Positions 1 through 7,039 of a stretch of DNA of 24,779 nucleotides are shown piece by piece (the first letter of the stretch is position 1; the number at the start of each line of letters is the position of its first letter). The notes under the pieces are model-generated. The model made no database searches and was not told the DNA's origin. It was given only the letters and a program-made list of their open reading frames with translations. This DNA comes from JBEEJZ01 sp046046915 (GTDB lineage Bacteria > Pseudomonadota > Gammaproteobacteria > Burkholderiales > Burkholderiaceae_C): positions 1 to 24,779 of the forward strand of contig JBJOIT010000042.1 in NCBI GenBank assembly GCA_046046915.1, read 5' to 3'. The position numbers and the translations under genes were made by a program.

Positions 1-1
1 C

Positions 2-784
2 GTGATCGACATCATTGCCCCCATCGGTAAAGGCCAGCGCGCCCTGCTGGTGGCGCCGCCCAAGAGCGGTAAGACCGTGATGATGCAGCACATCGCCCAC
101 GCCATCAGCGCCAATTACCCCAATAGCCACATGATGGTGCTACTGGTAGATGAACGCCCTGAAGAAGTGACCGAAATGCAGCGCACCGTCAAGGGCGAGG
201 TCATTGCCTCCACCTTCGACGAGCCAGCGGCTCGCCACGTGCACGTCGCCGAAATGGTGATTGAACGTGCCAAGCGACTGGTCGAACTGAAAAAAGACGT
301 GGTCATCCTGCTGGACTCCATCACCCGTCTGGCACGGGCCTACAACAACGTGGTGCCCTCCTCTGGCAAGGTCCTGACCGGCGGTGTGGATGCCAATGCC
401 TTGCAGCGGCCCAAGCGCTTTTTGGGTGCGGCGCGAAATGTGGAAGAAGGCGGCTCACTCACCATCATTGCCACTGCCTTGGTTGATACCGGTAGCCGCA
501 TGGATGAAGTGATCTTTGAAGAGTTCAAAGGCACAGGCAACTCCGAAATTCATCTGGACCGACGCCTGTACGAAAAGCGGGTTTTCCCGTCCATACAGCT
601 CAACCGCAGCGGTACCCGTCGCGAAGAATTGCTGCTCGCGCCAGACATCCTGTCCAAGACCCGAATCCTGCGACAGTTTCTCTACAACATGGACGAGATC
701 GAATCCATGGAAATGGTGCTCAAGCAGATGCGAGCGACCAAGACCAACGCCGAGTTCTTCGACCAGATGCGCCGCGGTGGCTGA
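2..784 (+). CDS. rho: Transcription termination factor Rho, C-terminal part (5' truncated by the window)
   Basis: Rho is the hexameric RNA-dependent ATPase/helicase that ends untranslated transcripts. The visible 260 residues are the ATPase core. The Walker A loop APPKSGKT lies at residues 18-25. The catalytic-glutamate segment LLVDERPEEVTEM follows, then the Walker B stretch VVILLDSITRLARAYN, the Q-loop region TGGVDANALQRPKRF and the R-loop region EFKGTGNSEIHLDRR. Aligning the P-loop lysine with the E. coli protein suggests that about 160 N-terminal residues (the RNA-binding domain) lie upstream of the window, for a usual total near 420. The GTG at base 2 is an internal valine codon, not a start. 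The stop is TGA at 782-784. rpmE2 follows 122 bases downstream, and no terminator is seen between them. Identification is very secure. Confidence 0.98.
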   Translation: MIDIIAPIGKGQRALLVAPPKSGKTVMMQHIAHAISANYPNSHMMVLLVDERPEEVTEMQRTVKGEVIASTFDEPAARHVHVAEMVIERAKRLVELKKDVVILLDSITRLARAYNNVVPSSGKVLTGGVDANALQRPKRFLGAARNVEEGGSLTIIATALVDTGSRMDEVIFEEFKGTGNSEIHLDRRLYEKRVFPSIQLNRSGTRREELLLAPDILSKTRILRQFLYNMDEIESMEMVLKQMRATKTNAEFFDQMRRGG

Positions 785-811
785 GGCGACGAACACTAGA
801 AACCGGCTGGC

Positions 812-817
812 TATAAT
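812..817 (+). promoter_or_regulatory. Candidate -10 box of rpmE2
   Basis: A perfect TATAAT lies 28 bases past the rho stop and 90 bases before the rpmE2 start. No good -35 hexamer is found at normal spacing, so this is only a candidate. It would give an rpmE2 leader of about 80 bases containing the hairpin at 853-871. Read-through from rho is also possible. Confidence 0.45.
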
Positions 818-852
818 CGAGGGCTTTTCGCGGCAAGTACGCTGATTTTTTA

Positions 853-871
853 TTGTGCAAGGGATGCACAA
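853..871 (+). promoter_or_regulatory. Perfect 7-bp hairpin in the rpmE2 leader
   Basis: TTGTGCA (853-859) and TGCACAA (865-871) form a perfect stem with the five-base loop AGGGA. It has no T-run after it, so it does not look like a terminator. A smaller GCGG/CCGC stem follows at 880-890, ending about 7 bases before the ribosome-binding site. Leaders of L31 genes in other bacterial groups carry autoregulatory RNA structures bound by the protein. Whether this one acts that way is inference. Confidence 0.45.
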
Positions 872-906
872 GGGTCTGCGCGGCTGCCGCAACTGATGGA
901 GAAAAC

Positions 907-1164
907 ATGAAAGAAGGCATACACCCCAACTACCGTGACGTTTGCTTCATGGATCTGTCGAACAACTTCAAGTTCGTTACCCGTTCATGCGCCAACACCA
1001 AGGAAATGATCAAGATGGAAGACGGCCGTGAACTGCCGCTCTACAAGCTTGACGTGTCCAGCGAGTCTCACCCCTTCTATACCGGCACCCAAAAGTCGGT
1101 GGACAACATGGGTGGTCGCGTGGAGCGCTTCCGCAACCGTTTCGGCAAGACGGTCGCCAAGTAA
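907..1164 (+). CDS. rpmE2: 50S ribosomal protein L31, type B (zinc-independent)
   Basis: This 85-residue protein is a component of the large ribosomal subunit, where L31 bridges to the small subunit. It begins MKEGIHPNYRDVCFMDLS and contains the family hallmark DVSSESHPFYTGTQ, followed by GGRVERFRNRFGK near the C-terminus. The CxxC zinc ligands of type A L31 are absent, which places it in the C-minus type B group. The ATG at 907 is preceded by GGAG at 898-901 with 5-base spacing. An in-frame extension to 853 lacks such a site and would run through the leader hairpin. A strong terminator follows 19 bases after the stop. Placement after rho is usual for betaproteobacteria as far as I know. Confidence 0.95.
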   Translation: MKEGIHPNYRDVCFMDLSNNFKFVTRSCANTKEMIKMEDGRELPLYKLDVSSESHPFYTGTQKSVDNMGGRVERFRNRFGKTVAK

Positions 1165-1183
1165 GCTGTACACAGCTTTCTGC

Positions 1184-1225
1184 AAAGGGCAGCCGGTGGA
1201 TACCGGGCTGCCCTTTTCTGTTTTT
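1184..1225 (+). terminator. Intrinsic terminator of rpmE2
   Basis: AAAGGGCAGCC (1184-1194) pairs with GGCTGCCCTTT (1206-1216), an 11-bp stem. It can be extended by GGT/ACC across a one-base bulge. It is followed by TTTTCTGTTTTT. This is a canonical GC-rich hairpin plus U-tract and should end the rho-rpmE2 transcript before the next gene. Confidence 0.9.
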
Positions 1226-1257
1226 GGCCCAAAGGCCTTGTCCCTTATATTTCCTTC

Positions 1258-2958
1258 GTGACCCTGCCTACTCCCGCCATCGTTAGCCAGAACGCCGTGC
1301 GCCGGCTGCCTCGCTTGGCGCTGCTGCTTTTTTGCCTGGCCTACATCGTGCCTGGCTTTGTGGGCCGGTCTCCCTGGAAAACAGCCGACCTGACCAGTTT
1401 CGGCATCATGTCCTCGCTGGCGCAGGGGCACACCAGTTGGCTCGCGCCACAGATGGTGGGCACCACGGTAGATACCGATGCATTGCTGCCGCATTGGATA
1501 GGTGCCTGGTCTATTCAACTTTTTTCCGGCTACGTACCGATCGAACTGGCAGCGCGCCTGCCATTTTTGCTGCTGCTGATCGTCACTTTGGCAGCAACTT
1601 GGTACGGCACCTATCACCTGGCCCGCAGCGAGCGTGCCCAACCGGTTGCATTTGCCTTTGGTGGAGAAGCCAGCCCTACCGATTACGCACGTTCCATTGC
1701 CGACGGCGCGGTGCTGGCGCTGATCGCCAGCCTCGGCCTGGCACAGCTGTCTCACGAAGTCTCCCCCGCGCAGGTCCAGTTGGCTTGTGCAGCACTGCTG
1801 TTCTATGCGGTCGCTGCACTGCCCTTTAAGCTGGGTCTGCCTATGGTCACCGCCACCGTGAGCTTGGCCGGCTTGACCCTTTCTGGCGCACCTAGCTTGG
1901 CGCTGGTCTTTGGCGCTGGCGCTTGTGCCGTGCTGCTTGTCGACCCCAAAACTGCTTGGACCCGACAGCAAGCCTTGGGGAGGGTCTTGTATTTAGTACT
2001 GCTCACGGCATTTCTGGCAGTACTCGCAAGTCAGTTGCATTTGTGGCGTTGGCGCATCTCATTGCCTGACGGCAGCCTCGTGAAATGGGCCAGTCTGGGC
2101 CGACTGCTTTTGTGGTTCACCTGGCCAGCCGGTGCCTTGGCCGTGTGGACACTTTGGCATTGGCGGCGCCAGTGGTGGAGCCGCGCACCCAGCCTTCATC
2201 TGGCGTGGCCCTTATTGCTGGTGACCGCATCGATCATCACAACCATGAGCACTGCCGCCGGAGATCGCTCGCTGTTATTGGCCTTGCCCGCCCTGGCAGC
2301 ACTGGCCGCTTTTGCCTTGCCTACCCTGGGCAGAAGCATAGGCGCCCTGGTGGACTGGTTTACCTTGCTGTTTTTCTCAGGTTCGGCCATCGTTGTCTGG
2401 GTCGTCTGGATTGCCATGCAAACGGGCATTCCAAGTCAGCCGGCGGCCAACGTCGCCCGCCTGGCCCCTGGTTTCACGCCGAGTTTTTCGACTCTGAGCT
2501 TTTTGATGGCGCTGGCCGCCACACTGGCTTGGGCATGGCTGGTGAGCTGGCGAGTGGGCCGACATCGGGCAGCGATCTGGAAAAGCTTGGTGCTACCTGC
2601 CGGCGGGGTTGCGCTTTGCTGGCTGCTGCTGATGACGCTGTGGCTGCCCTTGCTTGACTACGCCCGTAGCAACCAGAGCCTGGTCAAGCAGATCGTGGAT
2701 CGGGTGGGAGATGCCCCCTGCGTGGAGGTCAGCCAATTGCGCCCAGAGCAAGTGGCTGCACTTCAATTTCACAGCACGCTGCCCCTGCGCGTGGCCAACG
2801 CGCAGTCGGTGCAATGCCCGTGGTTACTGGTCAACCCGAACTTCAGCGCAGCTGGCGTATCCGTCATGGCATCGGGTCACTGGTCCTTGAGTGCCCGCGT
2901 GAACCACCCCATGGACCGGGCCAACGCACTGTGGCTGCTAAAGGCGGTCAAACCTTAG
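1258..2958 (+). CDS. Polytopic membrane protein resembling ArnT/PMT-type (GT-C) glycosyltransferases
   Basis: The 566-residue product is highly hydrophobic, with roughly ten to twelve predicted membrane spans from about residue 17 to 470, then a C-terminal soluble tail of about 100 residues that probably faces the periplasm. The first extracytoplasmic loop reads GRSPWKTADLTSFG (about 37-50). This recalls the first loop of GT-C enzymes, which carries an acidic residue (D44 here) used with polyprenyl-phosphate sugar donors. That points to transfer of a lipid-linked sugar to lipid A, protein or another acceptor, but the acceptor cannot be read from the sequence. The start is GTG at 1258 without a convincing Shine-Dalgarno sequence, chosen because the first membrane span begins soon after. 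The gene sits alone between the rpmE2 terminator and the convergent pmd operon. Family assignment is moderate and function is unassigned. Confidence 0.75.
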   Translation: MTLPTPAIVSQNAVRRLPRLALLLFCLAYIVPGFVGRSPWKTADLTSFGIMSSLAQGHTSWLAPQMVGTTVDTDALLPHWIGAWSIQLFSGYVPIELAARLPFLLLLIVTLAATWYGTYHLARSERAQPVAFAFGGEASPTDYARSIADGAVLALIASLGLAQLSHEVSPAQVQLACAALLFYAVAALPFKLGLPMVTATVSLAGLTLSGAPSLALVFGAGACAVLLVDPKTAWTRQQALGRVLYLVLLTAFLAVLASQLHLWRWRISLPDGSLVKWASLGRLLLWFTWPAGALAVWTLWHWRRQWWSRAPSLHLAWPLLLVTASIITTMSTAAGDRSLLLALPALAALAAFALPTLGRSIGALVDWFTLLFFSGSAIVVWVVWIAMQTGIPSQPAANVARLAPGFTPSFSTLSFLMALAATLAWAWLVSWRVGRHRAAIWKSLVLPAGGVALCWLLLMTLWLPLLDYARSNQSLVKQIVDRVGDAPCVEVSQLRPEQVAALQFHSTLPLRVANAQSVQCPWLLVNPNFSAAGVSVMASGHWSLSARVNHPMDRANALWLLKAVKP

Positions 2959-2965
2959 TTTGAAA

Positions 2966-2986
2966 CAGGGTCGTCCTGCGACCCTG
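2966..2986. terminator. Convergent-gap hairpin, possible two-way terminator
   Basis: CAGGGTCG (2966-2973) and CGACCCTG (2979-2986) form a perfect 8-bp stem with a five-base loop. It lies in the 38-base gap between the membrane-protein stop and the pmdC stop on the opposite strand. There is no U-tract on the plus strand and only a short GTTTCAAA on the minus strand. It may be a weak terminator or a 3'-end stabilising hairpin for pmdC mRNA. Confidence 0.5.
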
Positions 2987-2996
2987 GCCAACCGGT

Positions 2997-3962
2997 TCAG
3001 GCTGCCAGTTGCTGTTCTAGCTGCTGCAGCACCTGATAACAAGCAAAGACCCTGCCCACGCTGGAGTTGGGCTCCCGCCCTTCCCGAATGGCAGCGAAGA
3101 ACTCGCGGTCTTGCAACTCGATGCCGTTCATGCTGACGGCCACCTGGCTCACGTCAATCTTTTCTTCCTTGCCAGTAAACAAGTCGTCGTAACGCGCAAT
3201 GTAAGTTGCGGTGTCGCCGATGTAGCGGAAGAACGTGCCCAAAGGGCCGTCGTTGTTGAAGCTCAAGGAGAGCGTACAGATGGCGCCGTTGGCGGCCTTG
3301 AGCTGAATGCTCATGTCCATGGCGATGCCCAACACCGGGTGTATGGGGCCCTGGATGGCGTTGGCCTGGACGATAGGGCTGCCGCACTGGTATGCAAACA
3401 GGTCCACGGTGTGGGCAGCATGGTGCCACAGCAAGTGGTCGGTCCAGCTACGCGCCTGACCCAGTGCATTGGTGTTGGTGCGACGGAAGAAGTAGGTCTG
3501 CACGTCCATCTGTTGGATATTGAACTTGCCGGCCGTGATCTGCTGGTTCACGTACTGGTGGCTGGGGTTGAAGCGGCGGGTGTGGCCGCACATGGCTACC
3601 AGCCCAGTTTGCTTCTGCAGCGCCACGACTTCCTCGGCCCCCTTGAGGCTGTCAGCCAGCGGAATTTCCACTTGCACGTGCTTGCCAGCCTTCAGGCAAG
3701 CCAAGGTTTGCTCCGCGTGCATTTGCGTGGGAGTGCACAAAATCACCGCATCCACTTCCGGCATCGCCAAGCTGTCGGCCAGATCCGTGGTCACATGCTT
3801 GATGCCGTATTTGTCGGCAACTTCCTTGGTTTTTTCCAGATCACGGCTGATCAGGGAAACGACTTCCACGCCCTCAATGTTCTTGATGCCGTCCAAGTGC
3901 TTGATACCGAAGGCGCCCGCACCGGCCAATGCGACACGAATTTTTTCTACTTTGATGGTCAT
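2997..3962 (-). CDS. pmdC: 4-carboxy-2-hydroxymuconate-6-semialdehyde dehydrogenase (Gfo/Idh/MocA family)
   Basis: This enzyme oxidises the hemiacetal form of the protocatechuate ring-cleavage product to 2-pyrone-4,6-dicarboxylate with NAD(P)+, in the cytoplasm. The 321-residue protein starts with a Rossmann fold (GAGAFG at residues 14-19). It carries a VEIPLADS segment where related enzymes have the EKP motif, and WTDHLLWHHAAHTVDLF, which holds the family's catalytic histidine region. Length matches LigC/PmdC. Its ATG overlaps the pmdB stop by one base (TAATG), and GGAG lies 8 bases upstream inside pmdB, so the two are probably translationally coupled. It is the last gene of the operon. Position directly after pmdAB makes PmdC much more likely than a sugar dehydrogenase. 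Confidence 0.93.
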   Translation of the reverse strand: MTIKVEKIRVALAGAGAFGIKHLDGIKNIEGVEVVSLISRDLEKTKEVADKYGIKHVTTDLADSLAMPEVDAVILCTPTQMHAEQTLACLKAGKHVQVEIPLADSLKGAEEVVALQKQTGLVAMCGHTRRFNPSHQYVNQQITAGKFNIQQMDVQTYFFRRTNTNALGQARSWTDHLLWHHAAHTVDLFAYQCGSPIVQANAIQGPIHPVLGIAMDMSIQLKAANGAICTLSLSFNNDGPLGTFFRYIGDTATYIARYDDLFTGKEEKIDVSQVAVSMNGIELQDREFFAAIREGREPNSSVGRVFACYQVLQQLEQQLAA

Positions 3963-4831
3963 TATTTGTTCTCCAAAATCAAATGGCCCACGGCGGTGTT
4001 GGATGCCGGCACGTGGAAGAAGCGGTGTTTGAGGTTCACGCCAACGGTGCGGCCTGCCACGTCATCCATGGCGCCCCGGGCAATCAGCCACATGACCAAC
4101 TCAATGCCTTCGCTACCGGCTTCACGCACATAGTCAATGTGCGGGATGGCAGCAGCGGCTTGGGGGTCGGCAATCAGCTTGTCCAAAAAGGCGTTGTCCC
4201 ACTCGGCGTTAATCAGGCCTGCGCGAGGGCCTTGCAGCTGGTGGCTCATGCCACCTGTGCCCCAGATGTGCACGTTCAGGTCTTCGTCATAGCTTTCCAC
4301 CGCCTTGCGGATGGCCTGGCCCAAGTTGAAGCAACGTTGACCGCTGGGCACAGGGTACTGCACCACATTCACGGCAAACGGGATCACCGGGCAGGGCCAA
4401 TCAAACTTGTCGGCAGGCGGCTGGCCGCACATCAAGGACAGGGGCACGGTCAGACCGTGATCCACATCCATCTTGTTCACGATGGTCAGGTCAAAGTCCT
4501 GCTGGATGACCGACTGCGCGATGTGCGAGGCCAACTCGGGATGCCCCACCACCTTGGGCACGGGGCGCGCGCCATAGCCTTCGTCGGCAGGCTGGTACTC
4601 TGCCGCCGTGCCGATGGCAAAGGTAGGGATCATGTCCAGACTGAAGGCGGTGGCATGGTCGTTGTAGACCAGAAAGATGACATCGGGCTTGTTGTCTTTC
4701 ATCCATTGTTTGGAATACTCGTAGCCCTTGAACAGCGGAACCCAATAAGGTTCTTTGTCTTTGCCCAGGTCCAGTGCAGCGCCTATGGCAGGCACATGCG
4801 AGGTGTAAACGGATGCGGTAATGCGTGCCAT
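3962..4831 (-). CDS. pmdB: Protocatechuate 4,5-dioxygenase, beta (catalytic) subunit
   Basis: This is the Fe(II)-bearing subunit of the extradiol dioxygenase that cleaves protocatechuate to 4-carboxy-2-hydroxymuconate-6-semialdehyde, acting with PmdA. The 289-residue protein has the class III (LigB) ligand pattern. The segment SVYTSHVPAI gives H12, YNDHATAF gives H59, and REAGSEGIEL (about 237-246) supplies the glutamate. Additional active-site histidines are H125 (VDHGLT) and H197 (GGMSHQL). These correspond to the family's two His plus one Glu iron triad and its catalytic base. The ATG follows the pmdA stop by two bases and overlaps the pmdC start at the other end. All key residues appear intact. 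Confidence 0.96.
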   Translation of the reverse strand: MARITASVYTSHVPAIGAALDLGKDKEPYWVPLFKGYEYSKQWMKDNKPDVIFLVYNDHATAFSLDMIPTFAIGTAAEYQPADEGYGARPVPKVVGHPELASHIAQSVIQQDFDLTIVNKMDVDHGLTVPLSLMCGQPPADKFDWPCPVIPFAVNVVQYPVPSGQRCFNLGQAIRKAVESYDEDLNVHIWGTGGMSHQLQGPRAGLINAEWDNAFLDKLIADPQAAAAIPHIDYVREAGSEGIELVMWLIARGAMDDVAGRTVGVNLKHRFFHVPASNTAVGHLILENK

Positions 4832-4833
4832 GG

Positions 4834-5277
4834 TCAGGACTCTTTCTTTTTGTTAGCCGAGCCTTGCGGCTGGTTCTTGGCTTGTGCGTCACCGTCTTCA
4901 CCAATGTAGCGATTGCCTTCCACGCTGCGGCCACCGCTCATCATCATGTTGCGGTATTCCTCTTCGGTCATGCCGGTCATGCTGCCCGCCATTTGCTGAA
5001 AGGACAAACCATCGGTCGCGCCGATTTTGGCCAGAAAGTAGATGTTGCCGCCGGCCGCCATGCAACGGTTCAGGTCGCGCGTGAGCACGCCCTGCTTTTG
5101 TTCTTCGGTCATGGGCCATTCGTCCAGATACGCGCGCTCGTTGGCCTTGAAGCGAGTGCGGTTCTCGGCCTTCATCAGGCTCATGCAGAACTGGTTGAGG
5201 TGGTAGCCTTTGCGGCTTTGCTCGGCATCAAAAATGATGGTGCCGGGCACGTCAAGATAGGGTTTTTCCAAAGACAT
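4834..5277 (-). CDS. pmdA: Protocatechuate 4,5-dioxygenase, alpha subunit
   Basis: This is the small helical subunit that caps the PmdB active site in the alpha2-beta2 dioxygenase. The 147-residue protein begins MSLEKPYLDVPGTIIFDAEQ and contains RKGYHLNQFCMSLMKAENR and LLxRDLNRCMAAGGNIYFL-like segments typical of LigA, followed by GMTEEEYRNMM. The C-terminus is a charged lysine-rich tail (NKKKES), likely disordered. Its ATG abuts the pmdD stop with no gap (TAAATG), and GAGGA about 8 bases upstream lies inside pmdD. Two bases separate it from pmdB, which fits equal production of the two subunits. Confidence 0.95.
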   Translation of the reverse strand: MSLEKPYLDVPGTIIFDAEQSRKGYHLNQFCMSLMKAENRTRFKANERAYLDEWPMTEEQKQGVLTRDLNRCMAAGGNIYFLAKIGATDGLSFQQMAGSMTGMTEEEYRNMMMSGGRSVEGNRYIGEDGDAQAKNQPQGSANKKKES

Positions 5278-6210
5278 TTATTGTTCCTCGGGCCAATACA
5301 GGCGCTTGGGGTTGTCGACCAAGAGCTTCTTTTGCAATTCGGGTGTCGTGGCGATGTGGGGGATGAAATCCACCAACAGGCCATCATCGGGCATGTGGTC
5401 TTTCAGATTGGGGTGCGGCCAGTCGGTGCCCCACAGCACGCGGTCTGGGAACTCATCGACGATGCGCTTGGCAAAGGGGATGACATCTGTGTACGCATTT
5501 TGTTCGCCGTTCAAGGCCTTGGGGCCGGTCACGCTCAACCGTTCGGGGCAGCTCACTTTGCTCCACACGTTCTGGTGTTCACGCATGAACTTCACAAACA
5601 GCTCAAACTCGGGGCCGTCTACCGGCTTGCTCACATCGGGGCGGCCCATGTGGTCGACCACCACTGTGGTGGGCAGTGCCGTGAAAAAGTCCCACAGCTC
5701 GGGCAAATCCACTGCTTCAAAGTAAATCACCACATGCCAGCCCCACTTGCTGATGCGTGAGGCAATCTCCATCAACTCATCCTTGGGCGTGAAATCGACC
5801 AGACGCTTGACGAAGTTGAAACGCACGCCGCGCACACCGGCGTCATGCATGGCTTGCAGTTCGGCGTCCGACACACTGCGTTTCACGGTGGCCACGCCAC
5901 GCGCCTTGCCGCCGGAATTGACCAGCGCATCGACCATGGCTCGGTTGTCTGAGCCGTGGCAGGTGGCCTGCACCACCACGTTGCGCGCAAAGCCCAGGTG
6001 ATCGCGCAGCGCATAAAGCTGGTGCTTGCTGGCATCGCAGGGGGTGTATTTGCGCTCCGGTGCGTAAGGAAATTCGGCGCCAGGGCCAAACACATGGCAG
6101 TGGGCATCCACTGCGCCCGCGGGCACTTGAAAGCGGGGCTTGGCCGGGCCGGTGTACCAGTCCATCCAGCCAGCAGTTTTGGTGAAATCACCAGTTGTAG
6201 GTTTTGTCAT
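5278..6210 (-). CDS. pmdD: 2-pyrone-4,6-dicarboxylate hydrolase (lactonase)
   Basis: This enzyme opens the lactone 2-pyrone-4,6-dicarboxylate to 4-oxalomesaconate. The 310-residue protein belongs to the amidohydrolase superfamily. It shows DAHCHVFGP (H37 and H39), VVDHMGRPD (H187) and WGTDWPHPN (D263), the positions used in LigI for substrate binding and general-base catalysis. LigI enzymes are unusual among amidohydrolases in not needing a metal. The ATG at 6210 has GGAG five bases upstream. The 114-base gap to pmdF upstream is the only large gap inside the operon and holds a 23-base inverted repeat ending 18 bases before this start. That makes pmdD the gene whose expression this structure could most easily affect. 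Confidence 0.95.
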   Translation of the reverse strand: MTKPTTGDFTKTAGWMDWYTGPAKPRFQVPAGAVDAHCHVFGPGAEFPYAPERKYTPCDASKHQLYALRDHLGFARNVVVQATCHGSDNRAMVDALVNSGGKARGVATVKRSVSDAELQAMHDAGVRGVRFNFVKRLVDFTPKDELMEIASRISKWGWHVVIYFEAVDLPELWDFFTALPTTVVVDHMGRPDVSKPVDGPEFELFVKFMREHQNVWSKVSCPERLSVTGPKALNGEQNAYTDVIPFAKRIVDEFPDRVLWGTDWPHPNLKDHMPDDGLLVDFIPHIATTPELQKKLLVDNPKRLYWPEEQ

Positions 6211-6228
6211 CTTCGCTCCATCATCCTC

Positions 6229-6313
6229 GGCGAAGAAGCTGTGCGGCCCCGTTAGGGCGATTTCCTGACCGAAGGGCAGATGAGCCCTGGCGGGGACGCA
6301 CAGCTTCTTTGCC
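6229..6313 (-). repeat. 23-base inverted repeat between pmdF and pmdD
   Basis: The arms are 6229-6251 and 6291-6313, 21 of 23 positions complementary, with a 39-base loop that itself contains an AGGGC/GCCCT stem. On the minus-strand mRNA the structure begins 12 bases after the pmdF stop and ends 18 bases before the pmdD start, just upstream of its ribosome-binding site. No U-tract follows, so it is not a canonical terminator. It could stabilise or process the mRNA, tune pmdD relative to pmdEF, or be a remnant of a small repeat element. The right arm is followed on the plus strand by the palindrome GCCTAGGC (6311-6318). Confidence 0.8.
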
Positions 6314-6324
6314 TAGGCACTTCA

Positions 6325-7008
6325 TCAATCGATGTACTTCAAGCCTGCTTTTTCAAGCGGCTCACGCATTTTGTAAAGGTCCAGGCCCAACACACCCGCT
6401 TCAAACTTAGCCCGCTTCGCGCCTTCAAAGCTCTCCCGGTGCTCGGCGGCATCAGCCACTTTTTGAGCCAGGGCGGCGGGCACCACCACCACGCCGTCTA
6501 CATCGGCAATCACCACGTCGCCAGGGTTGACCAAGGCGCCCGCGCACACCACCGGGATATTGACCGAGCCCAGAGTGGCCTTGATCGTGCCTTTGGCGTG
6601 GATGGCCTTGCTGAACACCGGAAAACCCAATTTCTGCAGCTCATCCACATCGCGCACGCCGCCGTCGATGATCAAGCCCTTGGCGCCGCGCGCCTTGAAA
6701 CTGGTGGCCAGCAGGTCGCCAAAAAAACCGTCGGCGTTGTCCGTGGTACAGGCTGCCACCGCCACATCGCCGGGCTGCAGCTGTTCTGCCGCCACGTGCA
6801 TCATCCAGTTGTCACCGGGTTGCAGAAGGATGGTGACGGCGGTGCCGCAAATACGCGCCCCGGTGTAGACCGGCCGCATGTAAGGCTTCATCAAACCGAC
6901 GCGGCCCATGGCCTCGTGGATGGTGGCCACCCCAAATTTCGACAGTTTCTCGACCGCAGCTTTGTCTGCGCGATGGATGTTGCGATGAACGACTCCGAGT
7001 TGGTACAT
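6325..7008 (-). CDS. pmdF: 4-carboxy-4-hydroxy-2-oxoadipate aldolase (HMG/CHA aldolase, RraA fold)
   Basis: This aldolase carries out the last step of the pathway. It splits 4-carboxy-4-hydroxy-2-oxoadipate into pyruvate and oxaloacetate, and usually also decarboxylates oxaloacetate, using a divalent metal. The 227-residue protein contains DNWMMHVAAEQLQPGDVAVA, the FFGDLLA substrate-binding loop (about 95-101) and IIDGGVRDVDEL. The last gives the conserved arginine-aspartate pair R119-D120, which binds pyruvate and the metal. VIADVDGVVVVP at 167-178 is also typical. Length matches LigK/PmdF. The ATG is preceded by AAGGAG, and the gap to the pmdE stop is 31 bases. The related RNase-regulator RraA is shorter and lacks this context, so the aldolase role is favoured. 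Confidence 0.94.
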   Translation of the reverse strand: MYQLGVVHRNIHRADKAAVEKLSKFGVATIHEAMGRVGLMKPYMRPVYTGARICGTAVTILLQPGDNWMMHVAAEQLQPGDVAVAACTTDNADGFFGDLLATSFKARGAKGLIIDGGVRDVDELQKLGFPVFSKAIHAKGTIKATLGSVNIPVVCAGALVNPGDVVIADVDGVVVVPAALAQKVADAAEHRESFEGAKRAKFEAGVLGLDLYKMREPLEKAGLKYID

Positions 7009-7039
7009 GAGCTTCTCCTTGATGGGTTAACGGCCTTGA

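Noticed and set aside
985..1971. Minus-strand open frame of 328 codons opposite rpmE2 and the membrane protein gene
   Set aside because: It runs through the rpmE2 terminator and through the opposite strand of a certain ribosomal protein gene, and has no recognisable motif.
3111..4133. Long open frame on the plus strand opposite pmdC and the end of pmdB (340 codons)
   Set aside because: It is an antisense shadow of conserved genes in GC-rich DNA. It shows no recognisable domain and spans two real genes with clear catalytic motifs.
3983..5760. Two long plus-strand open frames (308 and 311 codons) opposite pmdB, pmdA and pmdD
   Set aside because: Their histidine- and glycine-rich translations are mirror images of codon bias in the pmd genes, with no ribosome-binding sites or domain signals.
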